A stretch of 36,915 bases of DNA from the NCBI GenBank assembly GCA_030427445.1, contig JAUIBQ010000009.1:1-36915 (forward strand), read 5' to 3'. Position numbers and translations under genes: made by a program. Source of the DNA: a bacterium (GTDB taxonomy: Bacteria > Patescibacteriota > Saccharimonadia > Saccharimonadales > SZUA-47). How positions within the stretch are numbered: position 1 is the first letter of the stretch; each line of letters begins with the position of its first letter. The notes beneath the pieces are model-generated. The model was not told the origin of the DNA. It made no database searches and saw only the letters and a program-made list of their open reading frames with translations. This document shows, in pieces, positions 9,084 through 18,237 of this stretch.

Positions 9084-9599
9084 ATGTCAGATACAGATGA
9101 AATCAGGAAGAAGTTCATAGAGCCCGGTTTTGGTGAAACGGAGCCTTTAGCAACCGAAGATGCCACAGGACGCTTAGCTGAAGTTATTGAATTGCCTCTT
9201 AAGAAAGAGAGTGCTTCGGAATCATTAAGTCCTGTACAGTCAGGTGCACCTGAGCAATTGGACTCAGATCCGACACCAGCTCATGGTGGTCCGCGACCCG
9301 CTGAAGATGACATTCGAGATGCAATTTCTCAATCAGAAGGAGAAGTAGCGTTAGCGAAACACGACTTTGCAAGAATTGCTGATACAGTTCTTAACGCTGC
9401 AGGCGTAGTTAAACGTGCATTTTCAGCAAAGGAACCTGCAAACGGGTGGAAGACTCACGGTGAAACATCTAAAAAAGCTTCTGAACCAATGAAAAAAGAT
9501 AGAGAAACTAGTTACAAGCCGCCAGTGGCAGTGCCTGGCACTAACCAAAGCGATCCACGATTGAGTAGAAACGTGCCACGCAAGGGACTTCTTAAGTAA
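9084..9599 (+). CDS. hypothetical protein, likely disordered
   Basis: 171-aa E/P/S/K-rich ORF 1 nt after the previous stop. Confidence 0.6.
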   Translation: MSDTDEIRKKFIEPGFGETEPLATEDATGRLAEVIELPLKKESASESLSPVQSGAPEQLDSDPTPAHGGPRPAEDDIRDAISQSEGEVALAKHDFARIADTVLNAAGVVKRAFSAKEPANGWKTHGETSKKASEPMKKDRETSYKPPVAVPGTNQSDPRLSRNVPRKGLLK

Positions 9600-9614
9600 T
9601 ACTTTTTCTAAAGG

Positions 9615-9644
9615 TTTGTTCGAATAGTAAAAATAGTTTATTCT
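9615..9644 (+). promoter_or_regulatory. candidate promoter TTGTTC-17-TATTCT upstream of glyS leader
   Basis: hexamers with 17-bp spacing; predicted start about 9651. Confidence 0.5.
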
Positions 9645-9654
9645 ATAGCTTAGT

Positions 9655-9720
9655 ATGAAATCTATTCGTATGAGTTATATGTGTACGGTGAATAGTGGCT
9701 ATGGCCTCGGCCTACTTTAA
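9655..9720 (+). other. candidate leader peptide ORF MKSIRMSYMCTVNSGYGLGLL upstream of glyS
   Basis: in-frame ATG (9655 or 9670) to TAA 9718-9720; three GGC Gly codons close to the stop. Confidence 0.35.
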
Positions 9721-9770
9721 TTTTCCCCAGAAAAACCATATAACTTTTATAAATATCAAGGATAGACTAA

Positions 9771-11066
9771 ATGAGCAACGAACAAAAACAACCAACATTA
9801 GAAGACATCGTAAGCCTATGCAAGCGCAGAGGGTTTATTTTTCAGGGTTCTGAGATTTACGGAGGCCTCGCAGGTACTTGGGACTACGGTCCACTCGGTG
9901 TACAGTTGAAGAAGAATCTTCAGGATTTATGGTGGAAGACATTTGTTGAGTCGCGTGATGACATGGTGGGGCTTGATGCGGCGATTTTGATGAATCCGAA
10001 GACATGGAAGGCAAGTGGTCATGTTGATACGTTTACAGACCCACTTGTAGAGTGTTCAGAATGTAAAGGTCGTTTCCGTGAGGATAAACTCGATGATCCA
10101 AATAAATGTCCGAACTGCGGCAAAGAGAATACATTTGGTGAAGCTCGGCAGTTTAACTTGATGTTCGAGACGACAGCTGGGCCTGTAGCATCTGATGAGA
10201 ATAAAGTTTTCCTGCGTCCAGAAACTGCACAGGGTATATTCACAAACTTTAAGAACGTTGTAGATACACTCTACCCAGAAGTGCCGTTTGGTATCGCACA
10301 GATAGGGAAGGCTTTCAGAAATGAGATTAGCCCGCGTGACTTCGTGTTCCGCTCTAGAGAGTTTGGACAGATGGAGATTGAATATTTCATCAGAGAAGAG
10401 AACTGGAAAGAACTATTTGAGCAGTGGCAGAGTGACATCAAAGATTTCCTGAGTGAAGCCGGTGTCGACATGAGTAAGGTGACTGAAGAGGAGGTCGAAG
10501 GTGAAGACCTCGCTCACTATTCAAAACGAACAATCGACTATGAGTTTGAATACCCACATGGATCTGACGAGCTCCTCGGACTTGCCTATCGTACTAACTT
10601 CGACCTTGGAAACATCGAGCGAGAATCAGGAAAATCAATGGTTTACCGACCAAAAGACGGATCCGAACCGTTCGTACCACACGTGATTGAGCCAAGCTTC
10701 GGGGTAGAACGACTCGTCATGGCGGTACTAGTCAGCGCATATCGCTACGATGCGGAGAATGAACGAATCGTCCTACAACTCCCACCACACATCGCACCTG
10801 TCAGATACTGTGTATCACCGCTCCTTAAAAACAAACCAGAGCTTGTGAGTAAGGCTCGCGAAGTCTATCAGGCGTTACGAAACAAGGGTCACTCAGTGAT
10901 GTGGGATGACAACGGAAACATCGGTAAGCGATATCGTCGCCAAGACGAAATCGGTACACCAGAGTGTATCGTCATCGATTTTGAAACACTGGAGAACGAC
11001 ACAGTCACCGTTCGAGACCGTGACACTACCGAGCAAAAACGCATCGCTACAACAGAACTGTTTTAA
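9771..11066 (+). CDS. glyS: glycyl-tRNA synthetase (alpha2 class)
   Basis: GFIFQGSEIYGGLAGTWDYGPLGVQLKKN, FLRPETAQGIFTNF, PSFGVERLVMAVL. Confidence 0.97.
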   Translation: MSNEQKQPTLEDIVSLCKRRGFIFQGSEIYGGLAGTWDYGPLGVQLKKNLQDLWWKTFVESRDDMVGLDAAILMNPKTWKASGHVDTFTDPLVECSECKGRFREDKLDDPNKCPNCGKENTFGEARQFNLMFETTAGPVASDENKVFLRPETAQGIFTNFKNVVDTLYPEVPFGIAQIGKAFRNEISPRDFVFRSREFGQMEIEYFIREENWKELFEQWQSDIKDFLSEAGVDMSKVTEEEVEGEDLAHYSKRTIDYEFEYPHGSDELLGLAYRTNFDLGNIERESGKSMVYRPKDGSEPFVPHVIEPSFGVERLVMAVLVSAYRYDAENERIVLQLPPHIAPVRYCVSPLLKNKPELVSKAREVYQALRNKGHSVMWDDNGNIGKRYRRQDEIGTPECIVIDFETLENDTVTVRDRDTTEQKRIATTELF

Positions 11067-11081
11067 ATAAGAGATAACACT

Positions 11082-11675
11082 TTAGAAAGATGAGCGAGTA
11101 GATCCTGCTTGAAGTTCGAACATATATACCCGTTCTTGTGCATTTGAGAATGTTAGACCATACCCTACGGTTTGGGATGCTTTGATTCTGTCTAATTGCT
11201 CATCAGTGAGAGAAGTCAAAGGTGATGTGATGTCACTGTAGAGTTTGTTTTCTTTTCTGCTGGGCACAGAGGCATAGCCTAGTTTGGTTGCGATAATAAG
11301 GCCATTACTTCTTGAGTCTCCGTGCTCAAGCTCTACGTCTTGTGAGGAGGGATAGCGTGCGACTTCGTGAAGATAAAGATTACCTATATCTGAAAGCTGA
11401 ATGAGCTCGACTCCTAATTCGTTTTCAAGCCTCGTGTGTATAGTTTTATCGATGTATTCTTTATAGTCGGTAAGGTTTTCAAAGTACCTCAGCTGGATGC
11501 GAAACGAAGAGACGAAATCAAAAATCGACGTAGGGTCGGTTACTGGCTCAAAGGCACTTCTTAATAGAGGTATGTTGACGAATCGTCCAATCGCTACAGC
11601 ACCTATTGGAGCGATCATTTTTTTAATAAATTCTTCTCTACTTAAGTATGGATTAAGTGTTTCGTCAATTTCCAT
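11082..11675 (-). CDS. hypothetical protein
   Basis: 198-codon ORF on minus strand between glyS and a divergent gene. Confidence 0.6.
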   Translation of the reverse strand: MEIDETLNPYLSREEFIKKMIAPIGAVAIGRFVNIPLLRSAFEPVTDPTSIFDFVSSFRIQLRYFENLTDYKEYIDKTIHTRLENELGVELIQLSDIGNLYLHEVARYPSSQDVELEHGDSRSNGLIIATKLGYASVPSRKENKLYSDITSPLTSLTDEQLDRIKASQTVGYGLTFSNAQERVYMFELQAGSTRSSF

Positions 11676-11768
11676 TAGATATATATCATCACAGAACTCG
11701 TTTTCATCAAAGCATAACCAGTTGCCATCACGTTTTGTTCGTAGAAGTAATCAGGGTATGATAAACGC

Positions 11769-12086
11769 ATGAGATTAGAGCAGTGTGAATCTGGCGTGTT
11801 CAGAGTGTGGCTAGTTGAAGAAGACATCAAACAATTGTCGAAATCATTTGGTAACTCACTATTTTCGTATGCAAATACGTTGATGGGGTTTATTAGTATG
11901 GGAGTAGATGAAGAAGATTTGGATCATGCTGAAGTGAATACGGGTAGCATAGGTATAACTCTATCTGATGTTGATAGAGAGTCTTTCCCAAGGATTATCA
12001 CGAGAGAATTTATACAGCCAGTGGGCTGTATAGACGAATTTGGTGGTTCAATATTTATTGATTTGGAAGAAGAAGCTACTGTATGA
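11769..12086 (+). CDS. hypothetical protein
   Basis: 106-codon ORF, ATGA overlap with next gene; TATGAT 6 nt upstream of ATG. Confidence 0.6.
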   Translation: MRLEQCESGVFRVWLVEEDIKQLSKSFGNSLFSYANTLMGFISMGVDEEDLDHAEVNTGSIGITLSDVDRESFPRIITREFIQPVGCIDEFGGSIFIDLEEEATV

Positions 12087-12622
12087 GAGAGATAGAAATT
12101 AAAGCTAAAGTACAAAATGCGGTGAAACTGAAAGAAGTTATTCAGATAAATGGTGTGAAATTAGGTCAAGCAATAAAACAGCATGACGTCGTATACTGTT
12201 TGCCTGGTTCTATTGAAAATCATAAAGATGCAGTATGGATGAGAATTCGAACTGAAAACGATGTAAAGCACATCTTGACTCTGAAGCGGTCGGTCGAAGG
12301 ACACTTAGATAGCATCGAGCATGAGACTGTAATTGAGGATGCTGATGAGATGACAGCTATCCTAAAACAGATGGGCTATGTGATGTATTCTGATTTAACT
12401 AAAACAAGGCAAAAAGGTAAGCTGGATGATATCGAGATATGTCTCGATCATGTTGATGGGTTGGGTGATTTTGTTGAAGCTGAAAAACTTGTAGCAGACA
12501 CTGAAAACGGTGACGATGTGAGAGCGGAGCTATGGAGTTTTTTTGAAAACCTCGGAATTGATAAAAAATCAGAAGTTTTCAAAGGATATGACGTACTTGA
12601 GCGAGAAGCCAGAGATGAGTGA
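12083..12622 (+). CDS. CYTH-domain protein (class IV adenylate cyclase/thiamine triphosphatase superfamily)
   Basis: MREIEIKAKV N-terminus, WMRIRTEN, ILTLKRS, DIEICLDHVDGLGDFVEAEKL. Confidence 0.87.
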   Translation: MREIEIKAKVQNAVKLKEVIQINGVKLGQAIKQHDVVYCLPGSIENHKDAVWMRIRTENDVKHILTLKRSVEGHLDSIEHETVIEDADEMTAILKQMGYVMYSDLTKTRQKGKLDDIEICLDHVDGLGDFVEAEKLVADTENGDDVRAELWSFFENLGIDKKSEVFKGYDVLEREARDE

Positions 12623-12661
12623 TAGAAAAGGTATACTAGATATAGAGGAGACGAACTAGTT

Positions 12662-13297
12662 ATGATGAATATTACTAAATTTGGACATTCGTGTGTTTTA
12701 GCAGAGACACCAGATAGAATTGCGCTTTTTGACCCAGGAGCCTGGTCAGATAGAGATGCAATACTACACATAGAACACATTGATAGAATTATCTACCCAC
12801 ACGAGCATGGCGATCATATTGACGCTGAAATACTCAAAGAATTAGTAGAGAAACATCCTGATGTGCATGTAGTGTGTCATGATGACATTGAAAAAATCAT
12901 AAGAGAAAATGGATTGGATATGACTGTTCGTGGTGAAACACAGTGCACTGTGCCGTTTAATTCCAGTCATGAGAAATTGCCAGTCCCAGGAGTCAATGCA
13001 CCAAGTCAACGAGGGTATCATTTCAAAGAGTTTTTCACTCATCCAGGAGATAGCCAAAGCTTCAGCGAGACGAAGTTCGTGCTTGCAATGCCTTTTATTG
13101 GGCCTTGGGGTAAGACAGGTGACTCGATTGATAAAGTTCTCGAGCTAAAACCAAAATATGTACTGCCCATACATGACTGGCATTACACCGATGAAGCTAA
13201 GACATGGTTGCAAGGCATGCTAAAAAATGTACTCGAGCCTCAAGGGATTATCGTTTTAGATAACGAGAATGGGAAGAAGATAGAAATCGATGTCTAA
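12662..13297 (+). CDS. MBL-fold metal-dependent hydrolase (UlaG-like)
   Basis: KFGHSCVLAE, LFDPGAWSD, HEHGDHIDAE, LPIHDWH. Confidence 0.85.
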   Translation: MMNITKFGHSCVLAETPDRIALFDPGAWSDRDAILHIEHIDRIIYPHEHGDHIDAEILKELVEKHPDVHVVCHDDIEKIIRENGLDMTVRGETQCTVPFNSSHEKLPVPGVNAPSQRGYHFKEFFTHPGDSQSFSETKFVLAMPFIGPWGKTGDSIDKVLELKPKYVLPIHDWHYTDEAKTWLQGMLKNVLEPQGIIVLDNENGKKIEIDV

Positions 13298-14510
13298 AAC
13301 TGTTCCGTTTAATAAAGAAAAGGCACTGGGCATACTTGCTGAGCATGGCTCGCCTTTATATGTCTATGACGAAAAGGGAATTCGTGATAACGCACAAAAA
13401 CTTAATGATGCATTTGCATGGTCCAGTGGCTACAAAAATTATTTTGCGGTGAAGGCGACGCCTACACCGGGCATCTTGAGAGTCCTTCGCGAAGAGGGAA
13501 TGGGCTTTGACTGTAGTTCACGAAGTGAGCTTTTGCTGATGCAAGGCATGGGTGTCTCTGGGAATGACATCTTCTTCACGAGCAACAACACACCCCGTGA
13601 GGATTTCGAGCTTGCGATAGAATTAGGGGTTATCGTAAACATAGATGATCTCACGCAAGTTCCAGTGTTTCTAGATGCTTTAGGGGATAAAGAATACGAC
13701 TCTGTTGCTGTACGTTACAACCCTGGGGATGAGCATGGTGGAAATGAGATTATCGGTCAGCCTACGGAAGCAAAATATGGCATGAGTTTAGAGCAAGTTA
13801 TCGAAGCGTACGAAATGCTATCCAAGGCAAATATTAAACACTTAGGTCTTCACACCATGGTCGCATCAAACGAATTACATGAGGAGTTTTTCGTAAAAAC
13901 AGCACAGATTATAAAAAATGCGGTGAAATCGATAGAAGTAAAAATGCCAAATGCGGTGAAATTTGTGAATTTAGGTGGTGGATTTGGAATCCCGTATAAT
14001 CCTGAAGATAGCGCACTAGACTATCAAAAAATCTCAGATGGCGTGAGAAGCGAACTGGAAGAGTTGGGCGTAGAAATATACACAGAAAATGGGCGAGCAA
14101 TAACTGGCCCGTATGGCTATCTGCTCACGAGTGTCCGGTATGTGATGGAAAAATACAAAACGTATGTTGGAGTGGATGCGAGTATGCATAACCTCATGCG
14201 TCCAGGTATGTACGGAGCGTATCATCACATCTCTGTGCTAGGGAAGGGTGATGATGGAGATATGACCTATGATGTCGTCGGCAGTCTGTGCGAGAACAAC
14301 GATAAGTTTGCGATTGACCGTAGATTACCAGAAGTTGAACCGGGAGATATATTAGTAATCCATGACGCAGGGGCGCATGGCCATGCAATGGGCTTTAACT
14401 ACAACGGGTTACTTAGGAGTGCAGAAGTACTGCTTCATGAAGATGGCTCAACTGAGCTAGTACGTCGAGTCGAAACGTTTGAAGATTATTCAAGGACGAT
14501 TCAGTGGTAA
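13290..14510 (+). CDS. lysA: diaminopimelate decarboxylase-like PLP enzyme
   Basis: SPLYVYDEKGIRDNAQKL, NYFAVKATPTPGILR, GFDCSSRSEL, LGGGFGIPY, CENNDKFA, HDAGAHGHAMGFNYN. Confidence 0.85.
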   Translation: MSKTVPFNKEKALGILAEHGSPLYVYDEKGIRDNAQKLNDAFAWSSGYKNYFAVKATPTPGILRVLREEGMGFDCSSRSELLLMQGMGVSGNDIFFTSNNTPREDFELAIELGVIVNIDDLTQVPVFLDALGDKEYDSVAVRYNPGDEHGGNEIIGQPTEAKYGMSLEQVIEAYEMLSKANIKHLGLHTMVASNELHEEFFVKTAQIIKNAVKSIEVKMPNAVKFVNLGGGFGIPYNPEDSALDYQKISDGVRSELEELGVEIYTENGRAITGPYGYLLTSVRYVMEKYKTYVGVDASMHNLMRPGMYGAYHHISVLGKGDDGDMTYDVVGSLCENNDKFAIDRRLPEVEPGDILVIHDAGAHGHAMGFNYNGLLRSAEVLLHEDGSTELVRRVETFEDYSRTIQW

Positions 14511-14968
14511 AGAAGATATACGATGAGTCCATGCCTCGAAGCCAGGAATGCATGGCAAAGTGGGCTTCTCAATTCTCAGATTTGGGACAAGTTGAAGGAG
14601 ATATTGATGTTATACGCATAGGTGCTGCGGACATTTCGTATGGAGGGACTTTTGTAGTACACGCACTTGGCCGCAGACTGTTTATTGATGTGCTTGATTA
14701 TGGATGGACTTCCTATGATTTTGATCGCTGCGACGACGATGAACCCTATGGTTTTAATACGCTTATACATAACATAGCTGATCTTGATACTGGCAAAGTT
14801 TTAGCGTTAAACTATGACATTGAATGTGCTGAGGATGATTCATATCAAGGATTAGGACGATTGTTGATTGAATCAATAGACGAAAAATCATCGCTAGTGA
14901 CCGTGGTTGAGTCATGGCGGAGGTTTACAAGAGAACTTGTAGACAGATTTATGTATGATGAGAATTGA
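14504..14968 (+). CDS. hypothetical protein
   Basis: 154-aa ORF overlapping lysA stop; start codon uncertain. Confidence 0.6.
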   Translation: MVKKIYDESMPRSQECMAKWASQFSDLGQVEGDIDVIRIGAADISYGGTFVVHALGRRLFIDVLDYGWTSYDFDRCDDDEPYGFNTLIHNIADLDTGKVLALNYDIECAEDDSYQGLGRLLIESIDEKSSLVTVVESWRRFTRELVDRFMYDEN

Positions 14969-14993
14969 ATAGCTTAGTGGAAAAGCGTATAAT
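14965..14993 (+). promoter_or_regulatory. promoter TTGAAT-17-TATAAT
   Basis: -35 at 14965-14970, -10 at 14988-14993; leader of about 110 nt precedes ORF 15110. Confidence 0.7.
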
Positions 14994-15109
14994 CACTCCT
15001 CGTGACTATTGAGAGCCGACAAGAAACAGAAGTAATGATACCGGTGTTCTGTCCCGAGACTCCTGCTATGAGCAGGGTATTTTAGTCAGGTTTCGTTAAC
15101 GGTACCGTC

Positions 15110-15367
15110 ATGACTTCAGATGTATTTGTAGAATGGTTGGAGAAGCGTGTGCCTAGAATTATGCCGCTAGACCTTACGGTAGACTATGTAGGTAGTACAC
15201 AGAGAACAGTTCTTGATGCGACTGTTCGCACTAACGCAGCCAACGGGCACAGGGAGGGTGCGCTTGCTGCCACTGAGATAGCAAGTGAATATTTCACGCG
15301 TCCAACGCATTTCTTATTAAGAAGATATGTCAAAAAGGCGCTTAGACAGCACGAATTGATATCATAG
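15110..15367 (+). CDS. hypothetical small protein
   Basis: 86-codon ORF downstream of promoter at 14965. Confidence 0.5.
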   Translation: MTSDVFVEWLEKRVPRIMPLDLTVDYVGSTQRTVLDATVRTNAANGHREGALAATEIASEYFTRPTHFLLRRYVKKALRQHELIS

Positions 15368-15817
15368 ATAGTTTTTAAAAATGGGAAAAGAAGAGCTCGG
15401 GTCGCTTAAATCGTCGATAGTTTGGTTGAGCAGCTTCGGTAGTACGTTGAATTCTTTTGGATTGATAAATCCGTACTCGATAAGTTCATCCTGACCGTGC
15501 GTTGTTTGGCTCAGGTCTATGTTTTCAAAATCATCAGCGTTCGTTACTCCAAAGAAAAATTCGACGTATTGTCCTTCTGGGTCGTCGAACTGCTGCACAT
15601 AGAGTAGGCGACCAATCTGGGCTGTCACTCCGACTTCTTCTTTTATTTCTCTCGCCAAATTATCTTTTAGAGATTCGTTTGGGTCGAGATGACCACCGAT
15701 TAAACACCAAAAGTCATTCTCTGTATTGTCATTAAGATTTTTCTGCCGAACCATAAATAGCTTATCATCTTTGCGGATAATCGCTCTGCATGTCACTCGT
15801 ACGGTATGTCGTTTCAT
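15362..15817 (-). CDS. NUDIX hydrolase
   Basis: GGHLDPNESLKDNLAREIKEEVGV Nudix box. Confidence 0.93.
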   Translation of the reverse strand: MKRHTVRVTCRAIIRKDDKLFMVRQKNLNDNTENDFWCLIGGHLDPNESLKDNLAREIKEEVGVTAQIGRLLYVQQFDDPEGQYVEFFFGVTNADDFENIDLSQTTHGQDELIEYGFINPKEFNVLPKLLNQTIDDLSDPSSSFPIFKNYL

Positions 15818-15857
15818 AGGTAGTAGTATAAGCGAAAACTGCTACAATGTAGAGTAG

Positions 15858-16277
15858 ATGAGAATATTTTATACAGATGGATCTTGCAGTCCTAACCCAG
15901 GGCCTGGTGGATATGCCGTGATCGAAAACGACCAGCCAGTAGCACTAGGTAGCGACAAGAATTCTACGAACATTCGGATGGAAGCTCAAGCGCTAATCGA
16001 AGCGATGAAGTTGAGCGATGGTGAGCCTTGTGAGATACATACAGATAGCGAATTTTGGATTAATGTAATTACAAAATGGGGTCCAGGCTGGAAAGCAAAG
16101 GGGTGGAAGAAGTCTTCCAAGGGCGAGATACAGAACCTTGATCTCGTAAAAGAGGCGATGGAGATTTATGAACAATCACAGGCAAAGCTCGTGTGGGTGA
16201 AAGCACACAATGGCCACGACCAAAATGAAATGGCTGACGAGTGGGCAAACAAAGCACGGAAAGGTGTAACACTGTGA
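15858..16277 (+). CDS. rnhA: ribonuclease HI
   Basis: FYTDGSCSPNPGPGGYAV, NIRMEAQALIEAM, IHTDSEFWIN, VKAHNGHDQNEMADEWA. Confidence 0.95.
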   Translation: MRIFYTDGSCSPNPGPGGYAVIENDQPVALGSDKNSTNIRMEAQALIEAMKLSDGEPCEIHTDSEFWINVITKWGPGWKAKGWKKSSKGEIQNLDLVKEAMEIYEQSQAKLVWVKAHNGHDQNEMADEWANKARKGVTL

Positions 16278-16873
16278 TTAACGAAAACTTTGTGTTTGTT
16301 GGTGTGCTTGTGAGCACGATTTTTGCGCTGCCGTATATACTTGGAACACTAAAAGGTGACGTAAAGCCTAATAAAGCGACATGGCTTTTATTATCAGTAG
16401 CTCCGCTATTGGCAGTGGCAGGAGAAATAAACGAAGGAGTTGGGCTCCGTTCGGTCACAACATTTATGGCCGGTTTTATACCATTTTGTATATTCTTGGC
16501 AAGTTTTGTAAACAAGAAAGCATATTGGAAACTTACTAACATTGATTATGTATTCGCAACGCTATCAGTGGTCGGAATCGTGCTATTTCTAGTTAGCGAT
16601 AACGGTAAAGTCGCCATACTATTTGGACTTTTAGCTGATGCACTTGCATTTACGCCAACAATTATAAAAGGGTATAGATACCCTGAGACAGAGAATTTTG
16701 TGCCTTTCGTAGGCGGAATAATCACCTCAACAATAGGCTTGCTTATACTTGATGTGCCATCATTTGCTGGAGTAGCATTTCCGGTATACTTAGTAGCAGC
16801 AAATCTTATAATGATTTATGGCGTCGCAATTAGACCAAAAATAATGAAAACTCAAAAGGAAGCAAAAATATAA
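16274..16873 (+). CDS. hypothetical multi-TM membrane protein
   Basis: several hydrophobic segments; GTG start overlapping rnhA stop. Confidence 0.7.
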   Translation: MINENFVFVGVLVSTIFALPYILGTLKGDVKPNKATWLLLSVAPLLAVAGEINEGVGLRSVTTFMAGFIPFCIFLASFVNKKAYWKLTNIDYVFATLSVVGIVLFLVSDNGKVAILFGLLADALAFTPTIIKGYRYPETENFVPFVGGIITSTIGLLILDVPSFAGVAFPVYLVAANLIMIYGVAIRPKIMKTQKEAKI

Positions 16874-16875
16874 TT

Positions 16876-17562
16876 ATGAGTGAAAATAAAAAAAGGCGAT
16901 TCGGGTTTCGGCGTAAGAAGCAGCAAAAACAGCCTGTAAAAGTTAAGAGAAATTACGCATTTATCGATTCACAGAACTTAAACCTCGGCACACAAAAAAT
17001 GGGCTGGAAAATGGACTGGAAGAAGTTCAGGAAGTTCCTCGAAGACACATATAACGTTGAAAAAGCCTATATGTTTATAGGCTATGTGCCAGATAACGAA
17101 GACCTTTATAAGCAAATGAAAGAAGCAGGCTATACAGTCGTGCTTAAACCGACGGTAGACATGCTGATGACGAAGGAAGAGCTGGCTGTTGAGTCGCACG
17201 TAACGAAAGGGAACGCCGATGCAGAGCTTGTGTTGTATGCGATGAAAGAATTGCCGTATTACGAAAAGGCAGTCGTTGTTTCCGGGGACGGTGATTTTTA
17301 CTGTCTCGTTGAATATTTGATTAAAGTGAATAAGTTCTCTACATTGCTCACGCCTAACTCGCACTATTCGTCACTGTTAGAAAAATTCTCAAGCAACATA
17401 GTAAATATTGATTCTTTCAAAAAAGAACTTGTGTATGAGTATGTTAAGAATAAAAAACACGGACAGATAAAGTCAGGCTCGCAAAAAAATAAGAATAAGA
17501 AAAACAGTAGTTCTCGTTCAAAGAAAAGAAATCAAAAACAGCATAAAAATACTAAAAAGTAA
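16876..17562 (+). CDS. NYN-domain (LabA/DUF88-type) putative nuclease with Lys/Arg-rich tails
   Basis: NYAFIDSQNLNLG, KGNADAELVLYAM, AVVVSGDGDFYCLVEYL. Confidence 0.87.
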   Translation: MSENKKRRFGFRRKKQQKQPVKVKRNYAFIDSQNLNLGTQKMGWKMDWKKFRKFLEDTYNVEKAYMFIGYVPDNEDLYKQMKEAGYTVVLKPTVDMLMTKEELAVESHVTKGNADAELVLYAMKELPYYEKAVVVSGDGDFYCLVEYLIKVNKFSTLLTPNSHYSSLLEKFSSNIVNIDSFKKELVYEYVKNKKHGQIKSGSQKNKNKKNSSSRSKKRNQKQHKNTKK

Positions 17563-17631
17563 CAATTACAACTAATATATATCTGTTAAGTAGCTAGAGT
17601 AGTAAGTATAGGTAGTCGTGTAGCCACTACA

Positions 17632-18237
17632 TTGGTGAATAAAACGTTGAATGCACAAAGTATAAGTTTATATGCTTCATGCATGAAAAATTTTATAACC
17701 ACAGCACTCACTATCCCTCATCTCGTAGAGGGAGGAAGCTATTACGATTTACATGTTCGAGAACATCTGTTTAGGAAATCACGAGAAGAAGAGATACGAA
17801 AAAGGTGTCCAGATGATAGTGAGCGACGGTTTAAAGACAGAGATAGTTTGAGAGAGTGGTTACTAGAAGTGCCAACGGAAATGTATACGCTGCAGGAGCG
17901 AAGCTCGGAAGATCCATTGGCTGGCTTGATTTTCTACAGGCATAAGCAACATGAACTTAGTAAAAAGAAGGTGACGATGGGGATACGGTTGTACGAAGGC
18001 TACGCAGGTAGAGGTCTGTCTCGTGAGTTCTTTGCTGGTTCATTAGTTCTAAGACAGACGATAGGCGCTGATGTAGTACTTGCTCATGAGCGTGAGCGAG
18101 GAGTGGAGGAAGGCATTTGGCTTGCAGTTGAAGCGGATAATACCGTAGCGCGAGGGCTGTATGATTCACTCGGATTTGTGGCAGTAGGCCAAGAGCCAGA
18201 TACAAAGCGCATCGTCATGGAGTATGATGGTAGGTAG
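17632..18237 (+). CDS. GNAT-family N-acetyltransferase-like protein
   Basis: MGIRLYEGYAGRGLSREFFAGSLVL...WLAVEADNTVARGLYDSLGFVAVG; start uncertain (TTG 17632 or later ATG). Confidence 0.72.
   Translation: MVNKTLNAQSISLYASCMKNFITTALTIPHLVEGGSYYDLHVREHLFRKSREEEIRKRCPDDSERRFKDRDSLREWLLEVPTEMYTLQERSSEDPLAGLIFYRHKQHELSKKKVTMGIRLYEGYAGRGLSREFFAGSLVLRQTIGADVVLAHERERGVEEGIWLAVEADNTVARGLYDSLGFVAVGQEPDTKRIVMEYDGR

Noticed and set aside
9600-9770. T-box riboswitch upstream of glyS
   Set aside because: No T-box consensus (AGGGUGGnACCGCG-like) or specifier-loop architecture seen.
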